From Blasia pusilla (Eukaryota; Marchantiophyta; Marchantiopsida; Blasiales), in contig CM114275.1 in assembly GCA_050084515.1 (NCBI GenBank), forward strand, positions 10,602,001 to 10,666,000: a DNA stretch of 64,000 nucleotides, in the 5' to 3' direction. The notes beneath the pieces are model-generated. The model saw only the letters and a list, made by a program, of their open reading frames with translations. It was not told the DNA's origin and ran no database searches. Numbering within the stretch: position 1 is the first letter of the stretch; every line of letters starts with the position of its first letter. Shown here one piece after another: positions 46,260-57,801 of this stretch. Made by a program: the position numbers and the translations under genes.

Positions 46260-49200
46260 ACTTACTGCTCTACGCGCATCTCTGCATGAAACAAACCTTT
46301 TGCGTTGGTCGAGATCGCTGTTGGATGGGTTTGGAGACTCGCACACAGGGGCTATAGTTCAACCTCTCGAATCTCACTGGGCCCGCGATGTGTTTCTCTC
46401 TATCTCTTGAAGCTCTCGTATCTCACTGGCCCGGAAGGTTTTCCTCTCTATCTCGTCAAGAAGATGAGAGGATAGCACATAAGAATTTATTTCTCCTCTT
46501 GGAGAAATGGGGACGGTCTCACCCCTATGGCAGTGGCGTCCTCTACCTAGCACATGGATGGTTCAAGAGAAAATGCGCCTTGTGTGCCTTACTACCCTCC
46601 CGGGTTAAAAATTTGGACAAAAGAAGTTCAAGGCTTTCACTCAAAAACCAAATCTCTTCAGTGAGAACCCCTAACGGAAATGTTTGAAATCTTGATGTGA
46701 AAGGTGCCCGTGGGGTGCCTGGAGTCAGGTAGGCTTCCCGCGGACTAGAAATCTAATCTATTCTCTCTCAGCCCTCATGCGCTTGGACTAGGTGAGGACA
46801 AGATCACCAAGTCCAGAAGGTGACCAAGCAGTCACAAACATTTGGACGGAACAGGACAAGATATAATTTAGTACAAGTCGGGAGCTTTTCCCAGCAGAAC
46901 CTTTCCACAAAGCATTTGCCATAGCCGGAGAGGAAGCAAACCAGATAAACCAACATTCCGTCGCAATTTCACTTGTCGAAGGGCCATGTGTGGTAATGAG
47001 GGCCAATATTGCTTATGAACCAGGAGTCAAGTCGCCCAATACCTGTAAAGCAGACTCCTTTGAAAAGAGGAAAACAAAGGAATGTCAAGGGCACGCCAGA
47101 CAGAGCTAAAACCTGCACTCGAACAGCTAAAACCTGCACTCGAACAGCTGAGCTGGTATTGCCAGAGGTGTGCATCCTGCTCAGCAGCCTAGATTGAATG
47201 CCCACAGCTGCTGCACTGGTAGGTAAGGTGTATTGGGGATCCTAGTCTGGTAAGGTAGATAGCACAGCTAATAGCTTCTTGGCTGATACCTGAAATTCTG
47301 CTCCCATTCTCTGGATGGTCATCACTCACGCTTTTGAGAGTCTCCCTCAAATGGTAATTTCTTCACTTCTTTATCTGCACCCATCCGAGTCTTTATCTTT
47401 GTTGAACCAGGCAAGGAATCAATGGTTGCAAGGCTTCTCTCTACCATATTTTTATCCCTTCCCCAAATCCCGACGTCGAAGTAGAGGCTTCCATTACTTC
47501 CATTCAGAATTGATTAGAAAACCTCTGCCTCCATTCTTATTTACAAAAGTGGAGCTATGTCCGAACCAAGTCTAAACCTACATCTCCCACCAAATGTTTT
47601 CGGACAGTTTCCAATGCTACATTGGAGATAATTTACAAATCCGTCTTTGTGCACTCATGGGGATTCTATGCAAGCTGAGCTTTATGCGTTACACTTGAGC
47701 CGACACGAAATGGAACAAAAATTTTCGACACTGATGGGCAAAATCTTCAGCCAAGTTAGGACAGTGATATCTACCCTGCAGTTAACTCATAGTGATAGGT
47801 TTCATGCAGCTACATTGCCAAGAGAATCCTTCCAAATGTGCCCTTCAGTCCTAGTCATCAATGGACTTCCGGCAAGAACAACTTACAGGTCGTGTTTGTG
47901 TACGGTGATCTGAGCCGCAATTCAGACAGCAGGTCTGAATTGAATCTTTTTTAAGGAAAAGGCCACATTCTTAAAGACAAAAGCTAAGACTCACAGCGTT
48001 CTCCCTTCCGCAAGTTTCATTCACCGGTTCCTAACGCGACAGGGTAAAGGGGTTCTTTAGAAGGGGTTCTTGTTTTCATCGCTGCACTCGCATTCAGACA
48101 GACTTCCCCAAACCAGTACCAAAGAACAGAATTGTGTACTAGCAGGGAAATTTGGAGTTATGTTTCAGAATTACGATCGCCGGAAGGAGAGACAGAGATA
48201 TAGAAAGCGTAAAGCAACGCTTAACTTCAGTTATAAGCTCTTTGGTTCAAGACAGCACTTTCTCTCTCGATTGCTTCCTCCTCGACTTCTGTCTGCCGAG
48301 TACGCCAACATTAGAATAATACAGTCCCGGTGTAGTAACGACCTCCACGATGTAATCCATTTCAAGCGATTAGACAGGTAACGAACTTCGTATAATGTGG
48401 TCTAAGATCATAAACACATTGTTAAAAGTCGGGGATCCTAAATTAATCCGATATGTTTCCTGTGCCACACCACCAAATGCGAACGAGATCCGAACTATGG
48501 TGGGCATACAGAAGCCGTTTTTTTGATGCACACGAATCCACTCAACACATCACAGCTGCAATTTCTGCTTACGCTCTACGTCCAGGATATGATTACTCAC
48601 TCGGCCCTCTGAAGCGAAAGCCGCAAGTTCTTAAATCATCACTCATCGGTGCACATCTCAGGTCTCCCACTCTTCTATCTCTACCACAACATTCCTCCCT
48701 CTCACCCTATCATGGCAATGCGATGCCATTTTCAAACGAGGGGAGTGTCCCAGAGGCCTCGTTAGACTCTTCTCGTAGACCAGAAACCGAAATCAAAATG
48801 AAATGGATCCCCTGGGACGTGCAGCAGACAATCCACTCTCTCCAATTGCTGCTCTCTACCCTATTTCTGATAGTGCATCAATCGCTAACTCACTCACTTT
48901 CTTTTCTTTTCTTTTCTTTTCTTTTCTGCACTGCGCTGCGCTGCGCTGCTCCGGGCTGCGGCTGCTCATGTGACGTTCGCCTGTGGCTCTACTGCTGCTG
49001 ATTGAGGAGGCTTCGCTTGTCTCTTGTCACACAACCACGCAGCTTCGCATCGACGCTCCCAACGACGAAAGAGGTGGAAATCCCGAGCGAGAGAGTAAGA
49101 GAATCGGCACTACATCAAGAATGGAGGACCGCTGACAGGGCCTGCCGAATGCTATCTCATTAAGAAAAATCTGCGCCCCTTTAAACCCCCGGAAACATTT

Positions 49201-49571
49201 GCACGCAGGAGAGAGCTCCATCTCATGCTCCATTCCTGCTTTCTTGACACGTGGCATCCTTTTCGCCGTCGATTGTAGAGGACAAGACGTCGCGTTCCTT
49301 CCTGTCAACTGTCACTACACACATTCGGAAGGGGTTCTTAACTTCTTAAGCCTCGGGTTCCAGCGGACTAAAATAAAAGTACGATCCGACTCGAATTTCC
49401 CGTCCAAGGGCTAAGAATTAGCGGGGAACTTACCGGTCATTTCCATTCAGCTCTCGCGAGTCTGTCGCCGGGGGACTCCAACGGAAGACGCACGGGAGAG
49501 TCTGAGCAAAAACAGAGCGAGGCTCTATTTTCGTGATCGGTCCGAGTTCGGCGAGAGGGGAGTCGCGCATA
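46260..49571. other. Unassigned, several small repeats
   Basis: No gene that I can support. A 21-bp sequence beginning agctaaaacctgc is duplicated head to tail at 47,104-47,145. A TTTTC pentanucleotide run (48,898-48,926) is followed directly by CTGCG repeats (about 48,930-48,949). Open frames at 47,647-47,913, 48,070-48,381 and 48,453-49,001 (plus) have no motif or conserved features. Confidence 0.4.
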
Positions 49572-49802
49572 ATGAGTGACTTACGTCGTAAGCTTATTCG
49601 TGATGATGATCGTGTCCGTCCGTCATGTAGATGGGATTTGCGTGGTTTTCGTGAACAAATTCAACGTGAACCTTACAGCGAAGCGCACAGCAACGACGGA
49701 AAGCAGGTTCTTGCGGCTCAACTCGTCGGGCGTAATCATCGGGCTAGAACGATCGAAGACAGGTACGTCGAAACCTACAGCGAAGATTTAAACTTGGAAT
49801 AG
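49572..49802 (+). CDS. Unrecognised 76-codon open frame
   Basis: The ATG at 49,572 opens MSDLRRKLIRDDDRVRPSCR and stays open to TAG at about 49,802 with an Arg/Glu-rich, hydrophilic sequence. A second frame over the same bases (from about 49,576) is also open and has a hydrophobic start (SLFVMMIVSV), with a good donor AAGACAG|GTACGT near 49,761. Only one can be real and neither shows a known motif. Confidence 0.25.
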   Translation: MSDLRRKLIRDDDRVRPSCRWDLRGFREQIQREPYSEAHSNDGKQVLAAQLVGRNHRARTIEDRYVETYSEDLNLE

Positions 49803-51046
49803 CAGACGCGTCAGAATCCAGATCCTAATCAGCGCATAAGGGCTCCGAAATTTAATCCCAACACTCGCAACGTCTAGTGCAGCTCAATCGGTAGCTACTT
49901 CCTCTCTTCCGCATGTCACAAGAGCTCGTCTCCGGCTCCACGACATTGCAATCTGTAACTTCTCTTGAGAAGAACCGGTCGATAGTGAGTCGGTGGCACC
50001 GTCAGCCATCGCTTCTTGAAGCACTATTTTTCTCTCCTGTTTTATAAATCCGATTATAAAAATCCGACATCCTCTTTAATAATCTTTTCCCTCTTCACTA
50101 AAAAATCCAACCCACCCTTTTCGCACTGAAAAGAAGTGAGCATAAAATTCTTCATTTGTAGTTTCCTTCATTTAAAAATATGAACCCTTCCTACCCTTTC
50201 TCATTCGGTAAAACCAGCGGAATATTCAATCCCATGAGAGAAAAACATCTGGAAGGCGATTCGCTCATTTCGGACTAAGAACATGGGCCATGCTCTCAGA
50301 CTCGCAGAAAGAATAGGAGGGACGCAATCGAAGTCCTGCACCTAGAGTGATCCTCAAAGGTGGGGATGTAACATCTGATCTGGTATATTGAAGGCAGTAA
50401 TTTACGACACAAATCAATAGCCTACACCTCGATCCACAGCTGAGTTGGCGCTACCAGAGATGTTCGTCTTGCTGAGCATCCCACGTAGATTCATTCTTTG
50501 AAGGGGTTCGAAACGTCTGCATGTCGTGCGGTCAACTACCCAACCAAAACACGGGATTTCCCCACGGTATGGATCACCCAGTGTGTAGCTCAGGTCGGTC
50601 TAGTGCATGGTTTCATCCTTGCGACCTACAGCTTCGAAAGTAATTCCATTGGTCTGCCACCGACAGAGCCACACGTCACATGCATGACTGTAGCTGCTTG
50701 CTAAGAGAATCACGAAGTTGAACTTAAGAATTAAGTGGGCCAAGGCATAAAAAACGAGGAATCTTCTTTCCGAAACACAAAAAATCCCGTGCTTTACATT
50801 ATACTCGCTTTGCGCTCACGGTCGGCCCCATCTCCCATCTACCCAACGTTGCGTCGGGTGAAGTTACAATTCAAAATCTAGCTGGCTAGCGTTGGATTTC
50901 GTTCGTTCCATCGCAGCGAGATAGCAACACGCGATGGATCAATCGACATCGATACATGACGCGAAACAAAAGTGGCAGCGATCGTCGTCGACGGCGGCCA
51001 AAAACCCGCAGATAACATCTTATTTGCCAACGGATTCGAGCGGCGT
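49803..51046. other. Unassigned
   Basis: No supportable gene. The last part, adjoining 51,046, should hold the 3' UTR of the 617-aa minus-strand gene. Confidence 0.4.
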
Positions 51047-52900
51047 TCAGACGTCCAGAGACGAGCCCTCTTCCTTCTTCACAGTCCGCTGCTGCGAGCA
51101 CACGACTGGAGGCGTTTTGGAATTGGAAGCAGCTCCGCGTAGTATCTCGTTCTTCTCGGCTATGGCAAGATCCTTCTGCAGAATGGCCTCCTCCATGCGC
51201 CGTCGCATAATCTCCACCTGCTCCTTGGGGAACTGCTCCATCACGGATGCTCCGTGCAGCTGGTCCTTCAGGGACCGCACCTCCAGCCGCAGAGACGCGA
51301 TCTCGCTCTCCGCCGCGGCCAACAGCGTCTCCGCGTGGAGCTTCTGGCGCACGCACAGGCCGGCGTGAGCCTGCTCTTCTCGGTAGAGCTTGGCCAACCT
51401 CCGCAGCTTGTCCTGCTGCTGTCGAACGGTGCTCTTCAGCTCGGGCGGGGTGGGGGACTTCATCGCCAGCCCGAGAGCCTGCCACGCCTGGAGCTCCATC
51501 ATGGGGCCGTCGAGATCCGCGACTCGGCCGAGGAGCTGGGGCCGCATCTGCGAGGGGTTGGCGATCCCCACGGCTGCAGCTGCGCTGCGCCACGCGAGCA
51601 ATTCCTCGTGGAGAGGCTCGAAATTCTGCACCATCGCCTCCCACTCGTGCATGAGACCGTCGAAAGTGGCCGCCTTGTCGTCGGCGGCGGCCTTGAGCGC
51701 CTGACCGAGACGGAGCGTAACGCCCTTGACGAGGCCGGCCTCCCTGTCGCGCATCGCTTGGAACACCTTCTGAAAGCTCCTCTTCCATTTGTCGGCGATC
51801 GACGACGGAGTGGCAGTCGTCGTGCCGGGTCCCTCCGGAGGATCGTCGTCGTCGTCGTCGTCGTCTTCGGTCAAGCCCGCCCTCGACAGCTTCCGCTTCT
51901 TCGGCGTGCGGGGCGGCGCCTTGCTGCTGGAGCTCGGCCCCGTCAAGCACAGGGCGCGACCGGAGCTGCGCTTGCCCAGCGATTCCCCGCCCACAGCTCC
52001 GCCGCGTTCCCCCGACTGCTCCCCGTCGTTGTCGCTGCTGACCTCGTAGTCATCGTCTTCCTCGTCCTCCCAGAACTCGCCCGCCGGGGGATGGTTGCAG
52101 TTGTCTTCGATCGAACCGGTGGGGAGGTTGTGCTCCCCGGAGTCGTCGCTGTCCAGGACGGGAGGAGGGGGTATGTCGAGAGCGACTTGCTGATCCCGCG
52201 CACTCTGCTGGAGGAGGAAGCACATCAGAGGCCCGGCGGAAGTGGTGGTTTTCTTGTTGACGGCGAGGAGGTGGTGCAATCGACCGATCTCCGCGATGAA
52301 AAGCGTGTGCAGAACCCCCCCCCAATTCACCTTCGCCCCGTCCTCCGCCTCGCTGAGCAAGTACATGAGGGACGCGGGCGCGTGGGTGCACTGCCTCCGC
52401 AGCCATACTGTTCGCACCAGCAATGCGACCAAACTGGCCATTCCCTTCTCCTTGCATTGCCGTAAATCGTACACTCTCTCGCTACGCTTGGGAACGAGGG
52501 AGTAGTCCGGGAAGTACTTCTCGCACGAGAAATTGTACAAGTTCTCCGCGGCAGGTCCTCTCACGCCCCCTTCATCTAATCCTGTCAGCTTCACGAAGCT
52601 CTCGAGACCCAGGTCGACCTTCGTGCCGCACACAATCGTCCTCATCCTCGCCGGTTCGAAGCCTCTTATGAACTCCTCGCAGTAATCCACCTTCTGCCAC
52701 TTCCAAGCATCCTGCAGAAACTTGGACAGCCCCAGCTTCTTCAGCTTCGGCACGTTCGGATGGTGAAACTTCGTGGAATCCCGGTGCCGTCTGAATGTGT
52801 GCAGCGCACTCCTCAGTCCCACGTCCCTGAGCTCCAGCACGGCATCGGGATTCGTCCATCCCCTCTTCTTCACCTTCGCCTTTCGTCCCGGCCCTGCCAT
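51047..52900 (-). CDS. 617-aa intronless, GC-rich orphan protein; acidic middle and coiled-coil C-terminus
   Basis: The frame runs from the ATG at 52,900 (MAGPGRKAKVKKRGWTNPDA) to 51,047 without a break; the frame extends further upstream but has no earlier ATG. Residues about 1-260 are a globular region rich in conserved-looking Trp/Cys/Phe (FLQDAWKWQKVDYCEEFIRG, LGLESFVKLTGLD, LLVRTVWLRRQCTHAPASLM). Its style recalls the plant transposon-associated N-terminal domains found in many plant orphan genes; I cannot prove that. Residues about 280-380 are acidic and Ser-rich with an eight-Asp run and a likely nuclear signal (TPKKRKLSR). From about 400 on the sequence is helical, with a long coiled coil at about 520-600 (KLRRLAKLYREEQ, ESEIASLRLEVRSLKDQL). 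The strong GC bias over exactly this region contrasts with its neighbours. It may be a domesticated or still mobile transposon gene, or a lineage-specific gene. Confidence 0.75.
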   Translation of the reverse strand: MAGPGRKAKVKKRGWTNPDAVLELRDVGLRSALHTFRRHRDSTKFHHPNVPKLKKLGLSKFLQDAWKWQKVDYCEEFIRGFEPARMRTIVCGTKVDLGLESFVKLTGLDEGGVRGPAAENLYNFSCEKYFPDYSLVPKRSERVYDLRQCKEKGMASLVALLVRTVWLRRQCTHAPASLMYLLSEAEDGAKVNWGGVLHTLFIAEIGRLHHLLAVNKKTTTSAGPLMCFLLQQSARDQQVALDIPPPPVLDSDDSGEHNLPTGSIEDNCNHPPAGEFWEDEEDDDYEVSSDNDGEQSGERGGAVGGESLGKRSSGRALCLTGPSSSSKAPPRTPKKRKLSRAGLTEDDDDDDDDPPEGPGTTTATPSSIADKWKRSFQKVFQAMRDREAGLVKGVTLRLGQALKAAADDKAATFDGLMHEWEAMVQNFEPLHEELLAWRSAAAAVGIANPSQMRPQLLGRVADLDGPMMELQAWQALGLAMKSPTPPELKSTVRQQQDKLRRLAKLYREEQAHAGLCVRQKLHAETLLAAAESEIASLRLEVRSLKDQLHGASVMEQFPKEQVEIMRRRMEEAILQKDLAIAEKNEILRGAASNSKTPPVVCSQQRTVKKEEGSSLDV

Positions 52901-55900
52901 TTCTTGACCGCCCTTCGCCAAACTGCCCCTCCTCGAATTGGATCCGGACTCCGCCTCGGCGTTGCCGAACTCGACGATTATTGAGGACCTGACGACTGAA
53001 AACCCACGACGAGAATAATGATGGTGCGACAGCCCAACGAGCCTACGGACAACGATGAATTGGGTACTCTCGAGGGGTGAGAGTTCGGATGCGCGACACA
53101 ATTGAGCACCTGCCGCAGGAATCCGATGAATTCAAGCGCCTCCACACAAGAAAGGCGACGCTGACACCAACGAGCGATCACTCATCTCGCTATCCAGACG
53201 AGGGATGTGGCCCTTCTCGCGAATTATACTCGGAACGCTTCTGACAGTTCCGCTCGTAGATGCTAAGACGAGCCAGCGAAGAAATGAAATGTAAACGAGC
53301 TTCTTTCCCTTATGAGTAGTTTCACAAAACTAACAACGATACACCGGAAGATCAAGGCACATCGATAAATAGAGCTCACCATCTCCCACGAAGAAACGCT
53401 TCGACGAAACGGAGTTAAGCACCTCGGAGAAGAAGAAGAAATCCAACACACACCACTCATCTTTCTCCCCCTTACTCCCACTTACCCCAACTTCGAACTG
53501 ACCCCGAGAAATATTCATAGAAAACTACACTCAAACTCATCAGAGCCAACGCGCCACTCACAAGCTGCGAACATAAATGGAGAAACAACGATCGCCGCAC
53601 GGACAATTGCACGAACTCACGCGAGAAACGGGCCCGAGCAGTGACCCTCCCATCGGGCGAGAGGCGTACCGCCAAAGACAAGACGCTGAAGAACCGACGC
53701 TGCACTCTCCCGCAGAAGTGAACAATCCCAATAGGTCATACTCGCGAAAGAACAAGACTCGAGCAGTGAATGTCGCCCATGCTGACCCGTTGAATCGCAA
53801 CATGGGAAAGAACGAAAATGACACGCAGCTGCCGTGAATACAGCTCCTCACTCAGACTACGTCGAACAATAGTGCGTAGAAATGAACCCGCTACCCATAC
53901 TCATCAACTCTATCACTGACGGCGCGATCCTGACCCGTGCTTAGCAGCGCCATGACCGGCAGCTCCCTCAAACTCGAGTTCCGCAGTTCCAGCCGCTCCC
54001 TACCTCACCTGATCCACCGGCCCCATCCTGGTCGCCGGTCACATGGACTACCGTGCATGCCGCCGCCATCACGTAGCGATACTGAACACCGTGTTTAGGG
54101 AGGAAGTGTGCATGTAGAAAGGAAATAAAGAGGCTGCCATATTGTACCTTCGTTGCCAACAAGGTGTCGTTGGATTCCATAATGTGTTTTCAAAGTTTCA
54201 TTTTTGTGCATTTGAATAATGCCTCTATGGGTCTCTATGAAAGTAGGGATCATGGCTCGGGAAAGATGATGTTGTGCCAAAAGTAATTAGAGAGAGATCG
54301 ATCTAATTGCCGTAGTGAACGACATTATGGTCACATTGCCTTTTAGCCCATTTGTATTTTTGAGTGTGATAGGAGAATATTTGATTATTTTTTATGTGGA
54401 TCTTAGCCCGGAAATACATTATTTCATCTTTCATGTTCCCTAACATCTCTAGTAACGTAAGAACTCTTTTTAAACTTTTCTTATATATGGAGCAAGAAGG
54501 GAAAGGTGGATGGATAAAAGGAGAGAATCATAGACAAAATTACCTTCCATTCTAGTATAATGATACTCATGAACTTCTCTATCCCAAATTCCTTTGTTGT
54601 AGGAAGAAAGAAAGTTGGACATCTTATCCGTGATATACTTACATGGCTAAATGTTATGACTTTAGTCAGGTTGGTGTCATTTAAATGTGGTGTGTCCTTT
54701 ACATTAAATAATCGTCCACATAATGACCGGCCCATAAATGAGCTAGGTGAATAAGATCCAATCTTTAGTATATTCTAATAACGAATATAAAAATAGTGTA
54801 TACTAGTAAGATAGCAAAATTTATAAGTATAATATTATGAGAAAATTATAATATTACTTAGATATTTCCTACCTGAATGCTAAAATAAATTTAGTATTCT
54901 AACATATGATGAAAAAAATTATACCCAAAATATAAATAATGCTCTTTTTAATCTCCAAGAATCATATAACTTAGAAGAATAATCCTTACAATAAGAATAT
55001 ATGAATCATTAAATAAATATGAGATAGTAGGATGTTTTAAAATAGTTTAAATCTATCTATTTTAAAACATCCTTTACCAAGAACTTCCCCTTGTACTTAA
55101 TTCCTTGGAGATTGTCATTTTCACAATGTCTTGCAAATTTTAATCATATAATTTAATGAGTTGACTGAATTCTTTTTCTTTTAATCTTGCGCTTTAAGAT
55201 TTGGTTAAGCAATTTTTTTCTTAAAATTTCATAATTCTTTAAAATCTTAAGATCTTTACTATAAGCCCTGATGGAATTGGGCCCTCTTATTTCTCAACCT
55301 CCTATCATTCCTCTTAAGCTAATGCCATTTGAATCTTCCACAATTTTGGAACCTTTATCTTCACTAATTCTCCTTAGGTGCCATCTCTTTCCCTTATCAT
55401 TTTCAATTCTCTTCTTTATTAGTGGGAAAATTAATTTTATTTGATAAGACCAATGATAATTTTTGTTATGGATTTACGACAAAAAGGGTACTAAATATGG
55501 TCTTGTTTTGGAAGAAAAATAAAAAAAATATCTTAGGATCTTAAACTTATACTAATGTTAGGTGAACTCAAAATCTAAGAAAATAATCAATACTAATTCA
55601 TACATTATCTTTTTTTATTTGATTCAACTCACTCGAATATTTTTCATATTTAGAAGAGAAAAATGTACTAGTAGTATAAGATTCTCCTCTAAAAGGCTTA
55701 AACACTCTACTTTCCTAATCAATCACATATAAAGAAAGAATATAAAGAGGGAAAAAGAGATTTGAACTTGAAATTCTCATACCATTCACACTTTTAAAAA
55801 GTTTAATAGAATATAAAATTCATATTAATAAAATCTACTTTTGGAATAATATTCAACTCTGAATATTTCCATAAAACATGTGTAGTAATAAATACATTAG

Positions 55901-57713
55901 GTAGTATGTCTCTTAATTTTTATCAACTTTAATAAGAAAATATAATAAGACTTAATATTTATTTTTTTCAAAAATAAGAATAGTAGAATCATGGAAGAGT
56001 ATTTTATAGAAGATATCCTTTATCATAAAGATAATCTTTTTAATACCATTAATTAACTATATATAGGTACCATTTCCTCTAATTTGAACCAAGCATACTT
56101 TTAAAAGAAATTCATCCAAGTATTATATATTCTATTTTTGGTATAATTTAATGTCAACCAAACCAATTTTAAATGATCAAATCTCATTCAATTTTGCCCA
56201 AAGGAGAATATAATCTTAACTAAACTCATTTTCTATGGATTATTTTTCTTTCTTAAAGTATCAATAATATTTTATCATTATCCTATAAAGGTTAAAAAAA
56301 TTTGTAGAAGCTTTAAGGATATGATATTTGTGAGTTACAAAAACTCAACATAATTCCCCAATATTTCATTAGATATAAATTAAGTGACTTGTAATTATGC
56401 AAGAGCTAGAAACATGATTTCTATATTTGTAGTAATAAGGAAAGATAACTTTTTGATTTGCAAACATTTCCATGCTTGATGCATGGCAATGGAGTACTTA
56501 GAAATTTTTTTGGTGGTGCAAGCATCAAGAATAATAATTTTTGGACAGTAAAATTTTTAGGCTTGGGCGCATGTGTTATACACTGGTGATATTATATTAA
56601 AATTCTTTTTTTTATAATTTTGGGAAAGATGAGCAAAGAAGCATATATGGTTTCAGAAAGGCCATTCAACATATTTGCACCACATAGAGGGGATCTTTGA
56701 AATCGAAACCTATCAGTAAAGCATTTCATAGAGAATTTTTATGAGTTTTACAAACAAGCTATTTAAAATCAAAACGTTAACATTATGATTATCATGAATT
56801 TTTTTCAGATTTTGATTAAAATGGATTATTCCTCAATTTCTTTTCGGGGATTTATAAGTTAAGGTTGATGACTATAAATTTTAAGGGAAAAAATTAAGTC
56901 ATCATAGTTGGGTGAAGGCAAGGAGGATTCGCAAGAGAAATTATACACTAGGGAAAACCCAGATGCAATATGTCATATGCTTCACTCTAGAGAAATTGCA
57001 ATTATTTTATATTTTGTAAAGTTATAAATCATAGGACATAAATCACCTGAAATTTTCGGGAGCAGAAAAATGAATTCATGGGATGAGAAATAAAATTTTA
57101 ATCCTATACATCAAAAATTGCAATTACAGTACTAAGAAATTAAATCAAAGAAGACGAAAAATGGATCAATCTGCCATCTTTCTTCCTCTTAGTAAGGAAT
57201 TTCATGAGTTTCTATTGTTGTTTCAATATGCTTTTGTGTCTAGTTTTTGCACCAAACACATGTCACTTGATATAAGGAATCTTCTCATTATTGAAAAAAA
57301 CAATTTTCTTCACGGAGGAGTATAAATCTTATGGTATGAATAGTCAACTTGCACGTCTAAGAAGATTTTCTCACCACCTTGTGTTTTAACAATTATATAT
57401 CCCCATAACATATATACATCTTCCATGTGACCGAGTGAACTTCTATAAAGTGGATATCTTCCCTCCGAAATAGTGAAGCTCTGTTTCTCCACAAGCGTGA
57501 AAGCAATTGTGATTCAATAAAAGCAATGATCATTTTTATTTTTTCCTACGGTGTGTCGAGAGGATAAGAAAAGAAAACAAAGGGATAAGAAAAACCCGTG
57601 AAACAGCAACGATTCATATTAGTGGCACGGCCCCGAGTGCTCCCACAATCCGTGGTCGAATTCGAACTTAGGTTCAAAATTCAAATCATCGGCCTCTTGG
57701 TTCGGGAAAGCCG
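52901..57713. other. Intergenic, AT-rich from about 54.3 kb
   Basis: The first kilobase should include the promoter/5' UTR of the 617-aa gene. From about 54,300 to 57,600 the DNA is strongly AT-rich, has no frame longer than about 85 codons and no recognised element. The short frame 57,083-57,325 is not supported. Confidence 0.5.
55029..55073. repeat. Perfect 17-bp inverted repeat with 11-base loop
   Basis: The left arm aggatgttttaaaatag (55,029-55,045) is exactly complementary to the right arm ctattttaaaacatcct (55,057-55,073). It lies in AT-rich intergenic DNA. It may be the remnant of a small inverted-repeat element or a hairpin without function. Confidence 0.92.
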
Positions 57714-57723
57714 AAAACCCTAG
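57714..57723 (+). promoter_or_regulatory. Telo-box AAAACCCTAG upstream of the RlmN-like gene
   Basis: The bases aaaaccctag match the plant telo-box AAACCCTA and lie 79 bases upstream of the start codon. Telo-boxes are typical of plant genes for ribosomal proteins and translation factors, which suits an rRNA-modifying enzyme. Function is inferred from position. Confidence 0.55.
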
Positions 57724-57801
57724 GGATTCATGGAAGACGGGATTAGTTTGCGCTGCATTTGAGGCGCGCGTGCGAGCTTTCTATCCATTTGCGGCGAAGT
57801 C

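Noticed and set aside
45868-46410. 180-codon plus-strand frame
   Set aside because: It is antisense to the two-exon gene, whose splice phases agree; the plus frame has no motif.
46700-46730. 'aaaggtgcccgtggggtgcc' as a Helitron end
   Set aside because: It resembles the Helitron tail at 35.27 kb, but there is no CTAG before it and no paired hairpin arm.
50886-51950. 354-codon minus-strand frame overlapping the 617-aa gene
   Set aside because: It is the other minus-strand phase over the same GC-rich DNA, dominated by Arg/Gly/Ala low-complexity sequence, with no plausible start.
51254-52465. 403-codon open frame on the plus strand
   Set aside because: It is antisense to the 617-aa gene. High GC removes stop codons in other frames; the minus-strand frame has the better start, composition and domain-like layout.
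52901-53101. N-terminal extension of the 617-aa frame
   Set aside because: The frame is open to 53,101, but the upstream end is a TTG and there is no ATG before 52,900.
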